DNA of 43,742 nucleotides, taken from Rhodospirillaceae bacterium. GTDB taxonomy: Bacteria > Pseudomonadota > Gammaproteobacteria > Steroidobacterales > Rariloculaceae. A program made the position numbers and the translations under genes. This document shows, in pieces, positions 16,836 to 24,434 of this stretch. The DNA lies in NCBI GenBank assembly GCA_024638465.1, contig JAHEKF010000024.1:1-43742 (forward strand), read 5' to 3'. A model generated the notes under the pieces. The model worked only from the letters and a program-made list of their open reading frames with translations. It was not told the DNA's origin and searched no databases. Numbering within the stretch: the first letter of the stretch is position 1; each line of letters opens with the position of its first letter.

Positions 16836-17351
16836 ATGGAAACGAGATCGTTCGTACCTCTCCGCGGCGCCATACTCACCGTTTCCGATACGCGCACGGC
16901 TGCTGACGACGTGTCAGGCGATCTGCTGGCGGATCGCGTTACTTCGGCTGGACACATGCTCACATCCCGCGAGCGGGTTAGAGACGACGTCGCCGCTATT
17001 CGTGCCGTCGTATCGGCGTGGATAACGGCTGAGGACGTCGAATTCGTGATGACGACCGGTGGTACCGGCGTGACCGGACGAGACGGCACACCGGAAGCCG
17101 TGACCGTCTTGCTGGAAAAGAAACTTGACGGTTTCGGCGAGCTGTTTCGTTCTATCTCGTTTGCGGAGATCGGCACGTCGAGTCTGCAGTCCCGCTGTCT
17201 TGCGGGTGTAGCCAATGGTACCTATATCTTCTGCCTGCCCGGCTCGACCAATGCCTGCGCGACGGGATGGGACAAGATCATCGCAGCGCAGCTCGACTAT
17301 CGGACGCGGCCCTGCAATCTCGCGGAGCTCATGCCACGGCTCAAGGAATGA
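16836..17351 (+). CDS. moaB: Molybdenum cofactor biosynthesis protein MoaB
   Basis: MogA/MoaB-family protein, 171 residues, that adenylylates molybdopterin before MoeA inserts molybdate. Diagnostic pieces are RGAILTVSDTRTAADDVSGD, VMTTGGTGVTGRDGTPEAV (substrate-binding GGTG) and the PGSTNACATGWDKIIAAQLD helix. The 171-residue length matches E. coli MoaB. No mogA is visible, so this protein may supply that activity. It lies immediately after the GNAT gene, upstream of the TPP riboswitch. Confidence 0.93.
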   Translation: METRSFVPLRGAILTVSDTRTAADDVSGDLLADRVTSAGHMLTSRERVRDDVAAIRAVVSAWITAEDVEFVMTTGGTGVTGRDGTPEAVTVLLEKKLDGFGELFRSISFAEIGTSSLQSRCLAGVANGTYIFCLPGSTNACATGWDKIIAAQLDYRTRPCNLAELMPRLKE

Positions 17352-17394
17352 TCTTCTCCCCAGAGCGCCCATAGGCTACTATTTCGATTCCGTT

Positions 17395-17490
17395 AGACCG
17401 AGGGGTGGTCGGAGACGACCTGAGAGATTGGCATGGTGCCAATCAACCCTTTGAACCTGATCCGGTTAGTACCGGCGAAGGGACAGGATA
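17395..17490 (+). ncRNA. TPP riboswitch (THI element)
   Basis: Canonical thiamine pyrophosphate aptamer. GGGGT (17402-17406) pairs with ACCC (17446-17449); GGTCG/CGACC (17407-17420) forms a small arm before the invariant CTGAGA (17420-17425). GATTGGCA-TGG-TGCCAATC (17426-17444) is a perfect variable hairpin. The pyrophosphate-sensing half is GAACCTGATCCGG then GTACCGGCGAAGGGA. It is placed 60 nt before the TonB-receptor ATG. High TPP is expected to switch off the downstream thiamine salvage genes. Exact ends of the P1 stem are uncertain. Confidence 0.95.
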
Positions 17491-17522
17491 CCGACTTGGA
17501 ATTCCCCTTTCGCAATCTATCC

Positions 17523-17547
17523 GGGATCTCGTTCGTCAGGAGATCTC
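17523..17547 (+). promoter_or_regulatory. SD-sequestering hairpin, likely riboswitch expression platform
   Basis: GGGATCTC (17523-17530) can pair with GAGATCTC (17540-17547) through 8 bp (one G-U), with loop GTTCGTCAG. The right arm and loop hold the Shine-Dalgarno CAGGAG (17537-17542) of the receptor ATG at 17550. This would block translation, consistent with TPP-controlled initiation. An alternative antisequestor partner was not modelled. Confidence 0.65.
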
Positions 17548-17549
17548 GA

Positions 17550-19706
17550 ATGAAAACCGTTCGTACCGGTATACCGCCCCGCATCGCGATAGCGGGAGCA
17601 TTGACCGCGACGTCGCTGATAAATGCGCTCGCCGATGCAGGAGCTCAGGAAGTCGCGGCCGGCGAAGTGCTCGAAGAAATCGTCGTGACAGCCGGATTTC
17701 GCGAAAATGCGTTGATGACCATGCCGGCGAGCGTCACGGTCGTAGCCGAAACCACCATTGAGAATCGGGGTGCACGGCATCTCGAGTCGATTCTGAATAC
17801 GTCCGCGAATATCAATTACTCGGGCGGCGCGTCGAGAGCGAGATTCGTGCAGGTTCGCGGTGTCGGTGACCTCGAACAGTTCGTCGACCCGAAGCACTAT
17901 CCGTCTGTCGGCATCACGCTGGACGAGATCAATATTGGCGGCACCGCCAATGCCGGTATGTTGTTCGATACCGAACAAGTGGAAATACTTCGCGGCCCGC
18001 AGGGAACGCGTTTTGGTGGCAGCGCACTGGCCGGTATGGTCAATATCCGGAGTAACGCACCGACCGACATACTCGAAGGTTTCATCGAGGCCGGCGGTGG
18101 CAGCTACGGCAGCTGGAACGTTGGCGGAGTTGTCAGTGGGCCAATATCGGAATCGTTATCGGGACGACTCGCGATTCAGCAGGTCAACAGCGATGGCTAT
18201 ATCGACAACTCCTTTCTCGGTCGCGACGACACCAATGGTTACGACGAGAGGACGATTCGCGCGACACTGAGTTTCGAGCCGACCGATTCGTCCAGCTACA
18301 GTCTCACGTTGCTGAAGTTCGACGGCAACAATGGCTACGATGCCTTCTCTCTGGATAACACTCGAACGACGCTCTCGGATCAGCCCGGGCGTGACGATCA
18401 GGAGAGCGTCGCCGTCGCCGGTAAGGCCGAGTGGCAGGTGAGCGACTCGACCGTTTTACAGGCAGTCGCGACCTGGATAGAAAGCGACCTCGAATACGGC
18501 TTCGACGAAGACTGGACATTCGCGGGAATTTGCGACGGTACGCTTTGCGATCCCGTGTTCGACTTTTTCTCGAATACCGACAGCTATTCTCGTGACCGGG
18601 ACGAGACCTCTCTCGATTTGCGGTTTCTCGGCGAGTCGGACTCGGGTGCCGTGCAGTACGTGCTCGGCATCTACACGCAACAGCGGGATGAGGATCTGCA
18701 GCGACAGTACTATGGCGATTTTCTGAGCTTTTACGAGGCCGAGCGTCTGGCCCTGTACGGGCAGGTAGAAATCGATCTCAGCGATCGATGGGCGCTGACA
18801 ACGGGTCTAAGGTTCGAGAACTTTGATGACAGCTACCGGGATAGCTTCGGCTTCGAATCCGGCAACGATGACGATCTTCAAAGCGGCGAGCTTGCACTGA
18901 CCTATCAGTTGAGTAACGACACATTGCTGTATGCAACGTTGTCCCGCGGCGACAAGGCCGGCGGCGTCAATACGGAAGCCAGCTCGAATCTGCCTTTCAT
19001 GCAGCCGCAGTTCCAGGCGTTCGTCCAGCCGCGGCTGCGCGTCGCCACTGAAACGCTCGTGAATCGGGAGATTGGCGTCAAAGGCCGTTATCTCGACGAT
19101 CGTCTCGAGCTTCGCGCGGCCGCCTTTCATATGGATCGTAACGACGCGCAACTAGAGTCGTGGATGTGGGATGCGGTGAATTTTCTCTGGATCGGGTTTC
19201 TGGACAACGTGGACGGATCCAATGTTGGCGCGGAGCTGGAGCTCGCCTACGATGCGACTGCCAATCTGAGCCTGTTCGGTTCGGTCGGCTGGCTCGATAC
19301 GGAAGTCGATGAGATCACGACCTTCGATCTCGATCTGAACGACTTCGTTGCCAAGCGGGCTATCGACCAGGCGAAGGCGCCTTCGTGGCAATACAACATC
19401 GGCGCGAATTTACGCTTCAACGATCGATTGACCGCGCGGGTAGAGATCGAGGGCCGGGACGAGAGCCGCTTCGGTTACTACCACGACTCGACCATCGGCA
19501 GCTACGATCTGTTGAACGCGAGCTTGCGCTATCGCACCGGCAATCTGGAATACCTTTTATGGGGGCGGAATCTTGCGGACGAGGACTACTCGGTCCATGG
19601 ACTGTATTTCGCCAACGATCCGCGCAAAGGCTGGATAAACGAAACCTACTATCAATATGGCGAGCCGCGCGTCATCGGCGTATCGGCGCGGTATTACTTC
19701 AACTGA
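17550..19706 (+). CDS. TonB-dependent outer-membrane receptor, probable thiamine transporter
   Basis: A 718-residue receptor: signal peptide ending near ADAGAQ, TonB-box-like LEEIVVTAG, plug domain (about residues 50-160, with VQVRGVGDLEQF and VEILRGPQGTRFGGSALAG), then a 22-strand barrel ending GVSARYYFN. It takes up substrates across the outer membrane using TonB energy. The start is at 17550 because AGGAG lies 7 nt upstream and the signal peptide begins there; reading from 17433 would translate the riboswitch. The TPP riboswitch and the following thiamine-binding, PnuT-like and kinase genes point to thiamine or a thiamine precursor as substrate (inference from context). Confidence 0.92.
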   Translation: MKTVRTGIPPRIAIAGALTATSLINALADAGAQEVAAGEVLEEIVVTAGFRENALMTMPASVTVVAETTIENRGARHLESILNTSANINYSGGASRARFVQVRGVGDLEQFVDPKHYPSVGITLDEINIGGTANAGMLFDTEQVEILRGPQGTRFGGSALAGMVNIRSNAPTDILEGFIEAGGGSYGSWNVGGVVSGPISESLSGRLAIQQVNSDGYIDNSFLGRDDTNGYDERTIRATLSFEPTDSSSYSLTLLKFDGNNGYDAFSLDNTRTTLSDQPGRDDQESVAVAGKAEWQVSDSTVLQAVATWIESDLEYGFDEDWTFAGICDGTLCDPVFDFFSNTDSYSRDRDETSLDLRFLGESDSGAVQYVLGIYTQQRDEDLQRQYYGDFLSFYEAERLALYGQVEIDLSDRWALTTGLRFENFDDSYRDSFGFESGNDDDLQSGELALTYQLSNDTLLYATLSRGDKAGGVNTEASSNLPFMQPQFQAFVQPRLRVATETLVNREIGVKGRYLDDRLELRAAAFHMDRNDAQLESWMWDAVNFLWIGFLDNVDGSNVGAELELAYDATANLSLFGSVGWLDTEVDEITTFDLDLNDFVAKRAIDQAKAPSWQYNIGANLRFNDRLTARVEIEGRDESRFGYYHDSTIGSYDLLNASLRYRTGNLEYLLWGRNLADEDYSVHGLYFANDPRKGWINETYYQYGEPRVIGVSARYYFN

Positions 19707-19712
19707 GGCGGA

Positions 19713-19994
19713 ATGATGCGGATCACAGCAGAGCTCAGTCTTTATCCGCTGGAGGCAGACTACCTGCCGAGAATCGTCGCGTTTATCGAGGAGCTGGCCG
19801 AATCGTCCAATGTGGAGATCGTTGTCAACCAGATGAGCACTCAGCTTCGCGGGGGATTCGCGGATGTCACTAGCGTCTTGAATCGTGCGCTCGAAAACTC
19901 TTTTGCGGACGGCCGTGCCCAGGCTCTCGTTGTGAAATATCTCAACGCGGATCTGCCGATTTCCGAGCCACCGGATCTCGATCTTGCTCGATAA
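19713..19994 (+). CDS. YkoF/MTH1187-type thiamine-binding protein
   Basis: A 93-residue ferredoxin-fold protein with no signal peptide. ITAELSLYPLEADYLPRIVAFI and a later strand LVVKYLNADLPI match the small thiamine-binding family (PF01910-like, related to YkoF). Two ATGs lie in tandem (19713, 19716); GAGG at 19705-19708 spaces better to 19716. It is between the receptor and the permease under the TPP riboswitch, so it likely binds thiamine or hydroxymethylpyrimidine in the cytoplasm, as a buffer or delivery protein. The family fit is good but not tested here. Confidence 0.75.
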   Translation: MMRITAELSLYPLEADYLPRIVAFIEELAESSNVEIVVNQMSTQLRGGFADVTSVLNRALENSFADGRAQALVVKYLNADLPISEPPDLDLAR

Positions 19995-20589
19995 GCTGGT
20001 TGCTGCTTCCGTAGCACTGTCTTTAATTGAAGCCGTAGCAGTCTTGCTTGCGATTGTTTATCTCGTTCTGGCTATTCGGCAGAATCTCTCTTGCTGGTAT
20101 GCGGCTTTCGCAAGCTCGCTTCTTTACCTGTGGATTTTCTTCGATGCCCGCCTTTATATGGAATCGGTACTGCAGATCTTTTACGCGGCGATGGCGATCT
20201 ACGGCTGGTATCAATGGCGTTTCGGCGGAGGCGAGCGTGAAGGTGTGCACATCGTGGTGTGGCAGCCATATCGTCATGCGACCGTAATTATCGGCGTTGT
20301 TATTCTCTCTGCAGCAGTCGGCCGGGCACTGAGTTCGACGAACGCGGCGTTCCCGTATCTTGACTCCTTCACCACGATCTCTGCGATCGTGACGACTTAC
20401 ATGGTTGCGCGAAAGGTCCTCGAGAACTGGATTTACTGGTTCGTGATCGACAGCCTGTCGGTTTATCTCTATGCCGCGCGGGAGTTGTATCTGACCGCGG
20501 CGCTGTTTTTGTTCTATCTCGTGCTCGTCGTCTGGGGGTTCCGCGCATGGCTCAGGGACTTGCGAGCGCAGCAGGCGATCGTGCCCTGA
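19984..20589 (+). CDS. pnuT: PnuC-family permease, probable thiamine transporter PnuT
   Basis: A 201-residue inner-membrane protein with about seven hydrophobic helices. PnuC-family features are AIYGWYQWRFGGGE, the helix pair IDSLSVYLYAARELYLTA, and the C-terminal LVVWGFRAWLRDL. PnuC transports nicotinamide riboside; members beneath a TPP riboswitch and beside a thiamine kinase are PnuT, which takes up thiamine by facilitated diffusion with trapping by phosphorylation. It starts with TTG overlapping the upstream gene by 11 nt and ends TGATG into the kinase gene, so all four are one translation-coupled unit. Confidence 0.88.
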   Translation: MLDKLVAASVALSLIEAVAVLLAIVYLVLAIRQNLSCWYAAFASSLLYLWIFFDARLYMESVLQIFYAAMAIYGWYQWRFGGGEREGVHIVVWQPYRHATVIIGVVILSAAVGRALSSTNAAFPYLDSFTTISAIVTTYMVARKVLENWIYWFVIDSLSVYLYAARELYLTAALFLFYLVLVVWGFRAWLRDLRAQQAIVP

Positions 20590-21452
20590 TGAATCTGGAA
20601 GCTCGAATCGGGCGCAGGGACTTCAACGCACTCTGTGATTGTCTTGCTCTCGAAGAGCAGGAAATCCGGGTGCGGCCGCTCAGCGGTGGTATCTATTCCC
20701 GTACGGTATTGATCTCGGCGTCAGAGGGTGAATGGGCCGTGCGCCTGCCGACGGAACAACTGCCAGGTGGGCTCGATTCTGCCGAAGAGACCGAGCTTCT
20801 GGCGATATCGGCCGAAGCGGGCTTGTCGCCGTCACCGGTAAATGGCGCTCCGCGAGGGTACGTCGTCACCGGATATCTTCCCGGGGCGCGCGCCCTCACT
20901 GAGGCGGACACGAAAGATCCGCAGACCGTGCGGCGAATTGCGAAGCGCTTGCGCGAGTTGCATTCGCTTCAATTTCAGCTTCCCGAATTCCACGCGGTGG
21001 CGGTCGCGCGATCTTACGTCGATAAACTCGATGGAGACGGCCTGACTGTCGAGCAGCGCGCATGGTGCGAAGAATGCCTGGAGCTGGCGGTGTCCTACGA
21101 TCAGCGTTTCGCTCCGGCCACGCTCTGTCACAATGATCTCGTGGCGAGCAATATCCTCGACGACGGCGAGCTCTGGTTCATCGATTTCGAGTACGCTGTT
21201 CTCGCCGATCCGTTTCTCGATCTTGCCGGCCTTGCGGCCATGAACGGCTACGAGGTCGATCAGTTCAGGCTTCTGTTCGACCACTACCATGATGGTGAAT
21301 GCTCTCCGCCCGATCCCCCGGTAGCAGCGGAGACTATCAGGCTCTTGCGGCTCATCGCCTATCTCTGGGCCGTAGGAAATCGCGAACGCCAGAGCGAAAG
21401 AAATGCCGCCGCGGAGACGTTTGTTGCCCGCATGGCCACGATGCTAAGGTAG
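20589..21452 (+). CDS. Aminoglycoside/choline kinase-fold protein, probable thiamine kinase
   Basis: A 287-residue kinase of the APH/choline-kinase fold. The catalytic loop is CHNDLVASNIL (Brenner-type HxDxxxxN) and the metal site is WFIDFEYAVLADPFLDLAGL. The N terminus has VRPLSGGIYSRTVLIS as nucleotide loop. It would phosphorylate thiamine and so trap what PnuT brings in, like ThiK of E. coli. The start at 20589 (TGATG overlap with the permease stop) is preferred to the in-frame ATG at 20547, which lies inside pnuT. Function is inferred from the riboswitch operon; choline or ethanolamine kinase remains possible. Confidence 0.85.
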   Translation: MNLEARIGRRDFNALCDCLALEEQEIRVRPLSGGIYSRTVLISASEGEWAVRLPTEQLPGGLDSAEETELLAISAEAGLSPSPVNGAPRGYVVTGYLPGARALTEADTKDPQTVRRIAKRLRELHSLQFQLPEFHAVAVARSYVDKLDGDGLTVEQRAWCEECLELAVSYDQRFAPATLCHNDLVASNILDDGELWFIDFEYAVLADPFLDLAGLAAMNGYEVDQFRLLFDHYHDGECSPPDPPVAAETIRLLRLIAYLWAVGNRERQSERNAAAETFVARMATMLR

Positions 21453-21498
21453 CTCGAGACGCGAATAACAAGGACCGGTTCCGCGCCGGAATCAATAC

Positions 21499-22383
21499 GT
21501 GGCAAACAAAATCGCTTTTCTCGGCCTGGGCGTAATGGGCTATCCGATGGCCGGCTGGCTCAGCAAGGCCGGACATGAAGTCGCGGTATTCAACCGCACC
21601 GCTGCAAAAGCCGAGCGCTGGTGCGATGAATATGCGGGTGTGCTCGCCGCGACGGCGGCCGATGCTGCTGCTGGCGCTGACGCCGTCTTCATGTGTCTCG
21701 GCGACGATCCCGATCTTCGCGAAGTCGTATTGACCGACGGCGGCGTCATCGATGCAATGTCGTCAGGCTCCATTCTTGTCGACCACACGACGGCATCAGC
21801 GGACATCGCTCGGGAAATTGCTGAATCGGGTGCGGCCCGTGGCGTGCAGTTTCTGGATGCGCCGGTATCGGGTGGCCAGGCTGGCGCCGAGAACGGGCAG
21901 CTGACGGTCATGGTGGGCGGCGAGCGCGCAGCATATGACCGCGCCGAACCGTTTATCGACGCGTATGCAAAGATGATTCGTCTCATCGGCCCGGTTGGCA
22001 GCGGGCAGCTCGCGAAAATGGTCAATCAGATTGCCATCGCCGGAGTCGTGCAGGGTTTCTCCGAAGCGCTGAACTTCGCGCTGCGCGCCGGGCTGGACCC
22101 GGAAAAGGTCGTTGAGGCGATAAGCAAGGGAGCGGCGCAGTCCTGGCAGATGGAGAATCGATGGGAGACGATGTCGAACGGCGAGTTCGAGTTCGGCTTC
22201 GCCGTGGAATGGATGCGCAAGGATTTGCGCATCTGTCTCGACGAAGCTCGTCGCAACGGCGCAGAACTGCCGGTCGCCGCGCTCGTCGATCAGTTTTATG
22301 CCGACGTCGTCGGCATGGGCGGCAGGCGTTGGGATACGTCGAGCCTGATCGCACGCCTGAATCGCGATTCCGGCGATACATGA
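21499..22383 (+). CDS. NAD(P)-dependent beta-hydroxyacid dehydrogenase (HIBADH/GLYR family)
   Basis: A 294-residue oxidoreductase. FLGLGVMGYPMAGWLSKAGH is the dinucleotide-binding GxGxxG, NRT after the second strand favours NADP(H), DAPVSGGQAGAENGQLTVMV is the family substrate signature, and GSGQLAKMVNQ carries the catalytic Lys. This family covers 3-hydroxyisobutyrate, tartronate semialdehyde and succinic semialdehyde/glyoxylate reductases, and the exact substrate cannot be fixed. It starts with GTG and the tesB gene follows 1 nt after its stop. Confidence 0.92.
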   Translation: MANKIAFLGLGVMGYPMAGWLSKAGHEVAVFNRTAAKAERWCDEYAGVLAATAADAAAGADAVFMCLGDDPDLREVVLTDGGVIDAMSSGSILVDHTTASADIAREIAESGAARGVQFLDAPVSGGQAGAENGQLTVMVGGERAAYDRAEPFIDAYAKMIRLIGPVGSGQLAKMVNQIAIAGVVQGFSEALNFALRAGLDPEKVVEAISKGAAQSWQMENRWETMSNGEFEFGFAVEWMRKDLRICLDEARRNGAELPVAALVDQFYADVVGMGGRRWDTSSLIARLNRDSGDT

Positions 22384-22384
22384 G

Positions 22385-23260
22385 ATGAATCCGCTGCTGG
22401 CCGATCTCGTTAGCCTGCTCGAGCTCGAGCGGCTGGAGGACCGGATCTTCCGCGGACAAAGCAGAGATATAGGGAGCCGGCGGGTATTCGGCGGTCAGGT
22501 TCTCGGGCAGGCTTTGACTGCGGCCTACCACACGATCGAAGGCCGGCTTGCACACTCGCTGCACGCGTACTTCCTGCGTCCCGGGGACGTCAAGGCGCCC
22601 ATCGTCTATGACGTCGACGTCGCGCGCGATGGATCGAGTTTCAGTAATCGTCGGGTCGTCGCTATTCAACATGGGCGCCCGATCTTCAACATGGCGGCGT
22701 CCTTCCAGATTCCGGAAGCCGGTCTCGAGCATCAGGCAGCGATTCCGGACGTACCGCGTCCCGAAGATTTGCACGACATGAGCGAAACGCCCGAGCCTTT
22801 GCTCGAGAATGTTCCCGAAAAAATGCGCCGCTACCTTACCCGCAAGCGGCCGTTCGAGGTGCGTCCGGTCGAGCCCGTCAATCTGCTGTCGCTCGAGCCA
22901 TCCGAACCCGTCCGGCATGTCTGGCTGCGTGCGGTCGACAAGCTTCCGGACGCCCCCGAGTTGCACCAGAACCTGCTCGCTTACATGTCGGATTTTCAGT
23001 TGATCGGCACGGTCACGCTGCCGCACGGGATTCATTTCTCGGAGGGCGGGGTACAAATGGCGAGCCTCGATCATGCGATGTGGTTCCACCGACCCTTCCG
23101 CGTCGACGAGTGGCTGCTCTATTCGATGGAGAGTCCGAGTGCGGCGTCGGCACGTGGGCTCGCGTTGGGTCAGTTCTACGATACGGACGGGCGGCTCGTG
23201 GCGTCTACAGCCCAGGAAGGGCTGGTGCGAATCTGGCCGCGTAACAAGCGCCGCAAATAG
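22385..23260 (+). CDS. tesB: Acyl-CoA thioesterase II
   Basis: A 291-residue double-hotdog thioesterase hydrolysing medium- and long-chain acyl-CoA. Hallmarks are SRRVFGGQVLGQALTAAYHT, VHSLHAYFLRPGD-like LHAYFLRPGD, ASLDHAMWFHRPFRVDEWLL (catalytic Asp region), and the C-terminal TAQEGLVRI. Length equals E. coli TesB. It follows the dehydrogenase gene after 1 nt (TGAGATG), forming an operon that may work in short-chain acid or branched-chain catabolism. Confidence 0.96.
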   Translation: MNPLLADLVSLLELERLEDRIFRGQSRDIGSRRVFGGQVLGQALTAAYHTIEGRLAHSLHAYFLRPGDVKAPIVYDVDVARDGSSFSNRRVVAIQHGRPIFNMAASFQIPEAGLEHQAAIPDVPRPEDLHDMSETPEPLLENVPEKMRRYLTRKRPFEVRPVEPVNLLSLEPSEPVRHVWLRAVDKLPDAPELHQNLLAYMSDFQLIGTVTLPHGIHFSEGGVQMASLDHAMWFHRPFRVDEWLLYSMESPSAASARGLALGQFYDTDGRLVASTAQEGLVRIWPRNKRRK

Positions 23261-23342
23261 GTCGCTGACGTCCGGATGGCGTCGCCGGATACCGCCAGCG
23301 GCCCGCGTTCGGTTGCAACGGCTGCCCGATGATCCGGAGGTA

Positions 23343-23348
23343 TATACT
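23343..23348 (+). promoter_or_regulatory. Possible -10 box before the DUF6491-like gene
   Basis: TATACT inside TATATACTGTCC, 35 nt upstream of the ATG at 23383. No good -35 hexamer stands at the expected distance, so support is weak. Confidence 0.25.
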
Positions 23349-23382
23349 GTCCTGAATCGGCAGCAGACCGAGGGCGACTGAC

Positions 23383-23892
23383 ATGGCCGGAAATATAATA
23401 ACGACGGGGACAGCTCTTGTTTTTGTTCTGGCGGCGAGCGTCGCGCTGGCGCAGAGTGGCGGGCCACCACCGGCGTTGTCGCCGGATGAGGTGACGCTCA
23501 ACAGAGAATCCGTGCGATGTATCTCCGCGGGAGCCATTCGTGAGACTGACGCGATCGATAACCGCAACATCGTCTTTCGGTTGCGCAACGGCGATTATTT
23601 TCTCAACACCCTGATTAGCCGTTGCGAAAACCTGGAGCGTACCAACCGGATCTCTTTCACAACGCCGTCCGGACGCCTCTGCAGCGGGCACCTGATAGGC
23701 GTGATTCAACCGTTCAGTAATGCGAACCGGCCGATTGGCAGCTGCGGACTACGTCGGTTCTTTCCCGTTAGCGAAGAAGAGGCTGCTCTCCTGGGCGTCG
23801 AAGAAGCGGAGAGACGCGGTGTACCGCAGATGGAAGTAGAGAATCCCAATGCTGAGGATTCCCCGTCCGGGGAGAATCAGCCGGACGAGTAG
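23383..23892 (+). CDS. Small secreted protein, DUF6491-like
   Basis: A 169-residue exported protein with a clear signal peptide (cleavage after VALAQ). The mature part has four Cys in the order RCISAGAIRETDAID, LISRCENLERTNRISF, GRLCSGHLIGVI and GSCGLRRFFPV. This pattern, with the intervening FRLRNGDYFLNTL, resembles DUF6491 proteins of Gammaproteobacteria. The acidic tail is low complexity. No function is known. It stands alone after tesB and is convergent with the gamma carbonic anhydrase gene, 17 nt away. Confidence 0.7.
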   Translation: MAGNIITTGTALVFVLAASVALAQSGGPPPALSPDEVTLNRESVRCISAGAIRETDAIDNRNIVFRLRNGDYFLNTLISRCENLERTNRISFTTPSGRLCSGHLIGVIQPFSNANRPIGSCGLRRFFPVSEEEAALLGVEEAERRGVPQMEVENPNAEDSPSGENQPDE

Positions 23893-23909
23893 TTCTTCGC
23901 GGCCGGAAT

Positions 23910-24434
23910 CTAGGCGCGCGCGGTGAGTTCTGCGCGGTAGCGCTTGCCACGCTCGACGTAGTGCCGGGCGATCCAGTTGATGTGCTCCAGCTCTTCGTCG
24001 GTGATTTCGCGAATACGTCGCGCGGGTGATCCGACGATAACCGAGCGATCGGGAAACTCTTTGCGCTCCGTAATCAATGCGCCGGCGCCAACGATGCAAT
24101 TCTTGCCGACGATCGCGTTACTCAGAATAGTCGCGCCCATGCCGATCAGCGTGGCATCGCCGATCGTGCAGCCGTGCACGGTCGCTGAATGGCCGACGCA
24201 CACATCGTCGCCGAGCAGGGTTGGTGCGCCGCCATCGACATGAAACACCGATCCGTCCTGAATGTTGGTGCGATCTCCGATCGTGATCGTGTCGTTGTCA
24301 CCCCTGAGGACGACGTTGAACCAGACGCTTGCATCTTTGCCCAGACTGACGCGGCCGATGACCGCGGCGTTCGGTGCAACGAAAAAATCGTCGCCGACCG
24401 TTTGGACGATGTCTTCACCCAGATCGTAAATCAT
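23910..24434 (-). CDS. Gamma-class carbonic anhydrase-like protein
   Basis: A 174-residue left-handed beta-helix protein built of hexapeptide repeats (VGDDFFVAPNAAVIGRVSLG, LLGDDVCVGHSATVHGCTIG, DATLIGMGATILSNAIVG). Putative zinc His residues are in VFHVDGG and CVGHSATVHGC, as in the YrdA/CamH group, which may interconvert CO2 and bicarbonate. Its ATG overlaps the stop of the SulP transporter gene (ATGA), so they are translationally coupled. This supports a joint role in bicarbonate handling. YrdA-type members often show no measurable activity, so catalysis is not assured. Confidence 0.88.
   Translation of the reverse strand: MIYDLGEDIVQTVGDDFFVAPNAAVIGRVSLGKDASVWFNVVLRGDNDTITIGDRTNIQDGSVFHVDGGAPTLLGDDVCVGHSATVHGCTIGDATLIGMGATILSNAIVGKNCIVGAGALITERKEFPDRSVIVGSPARRIREITDEELEHINWIARHYVERGKRYRAELTARA

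Noticed and set aside
22022-23470. 482-codon open frame on the minus strand across tesB
   Set aside because: tesB on the plus strand has clear family signatures; the reverse frame has none and is Arg-rich, typical of an antisense shadow.
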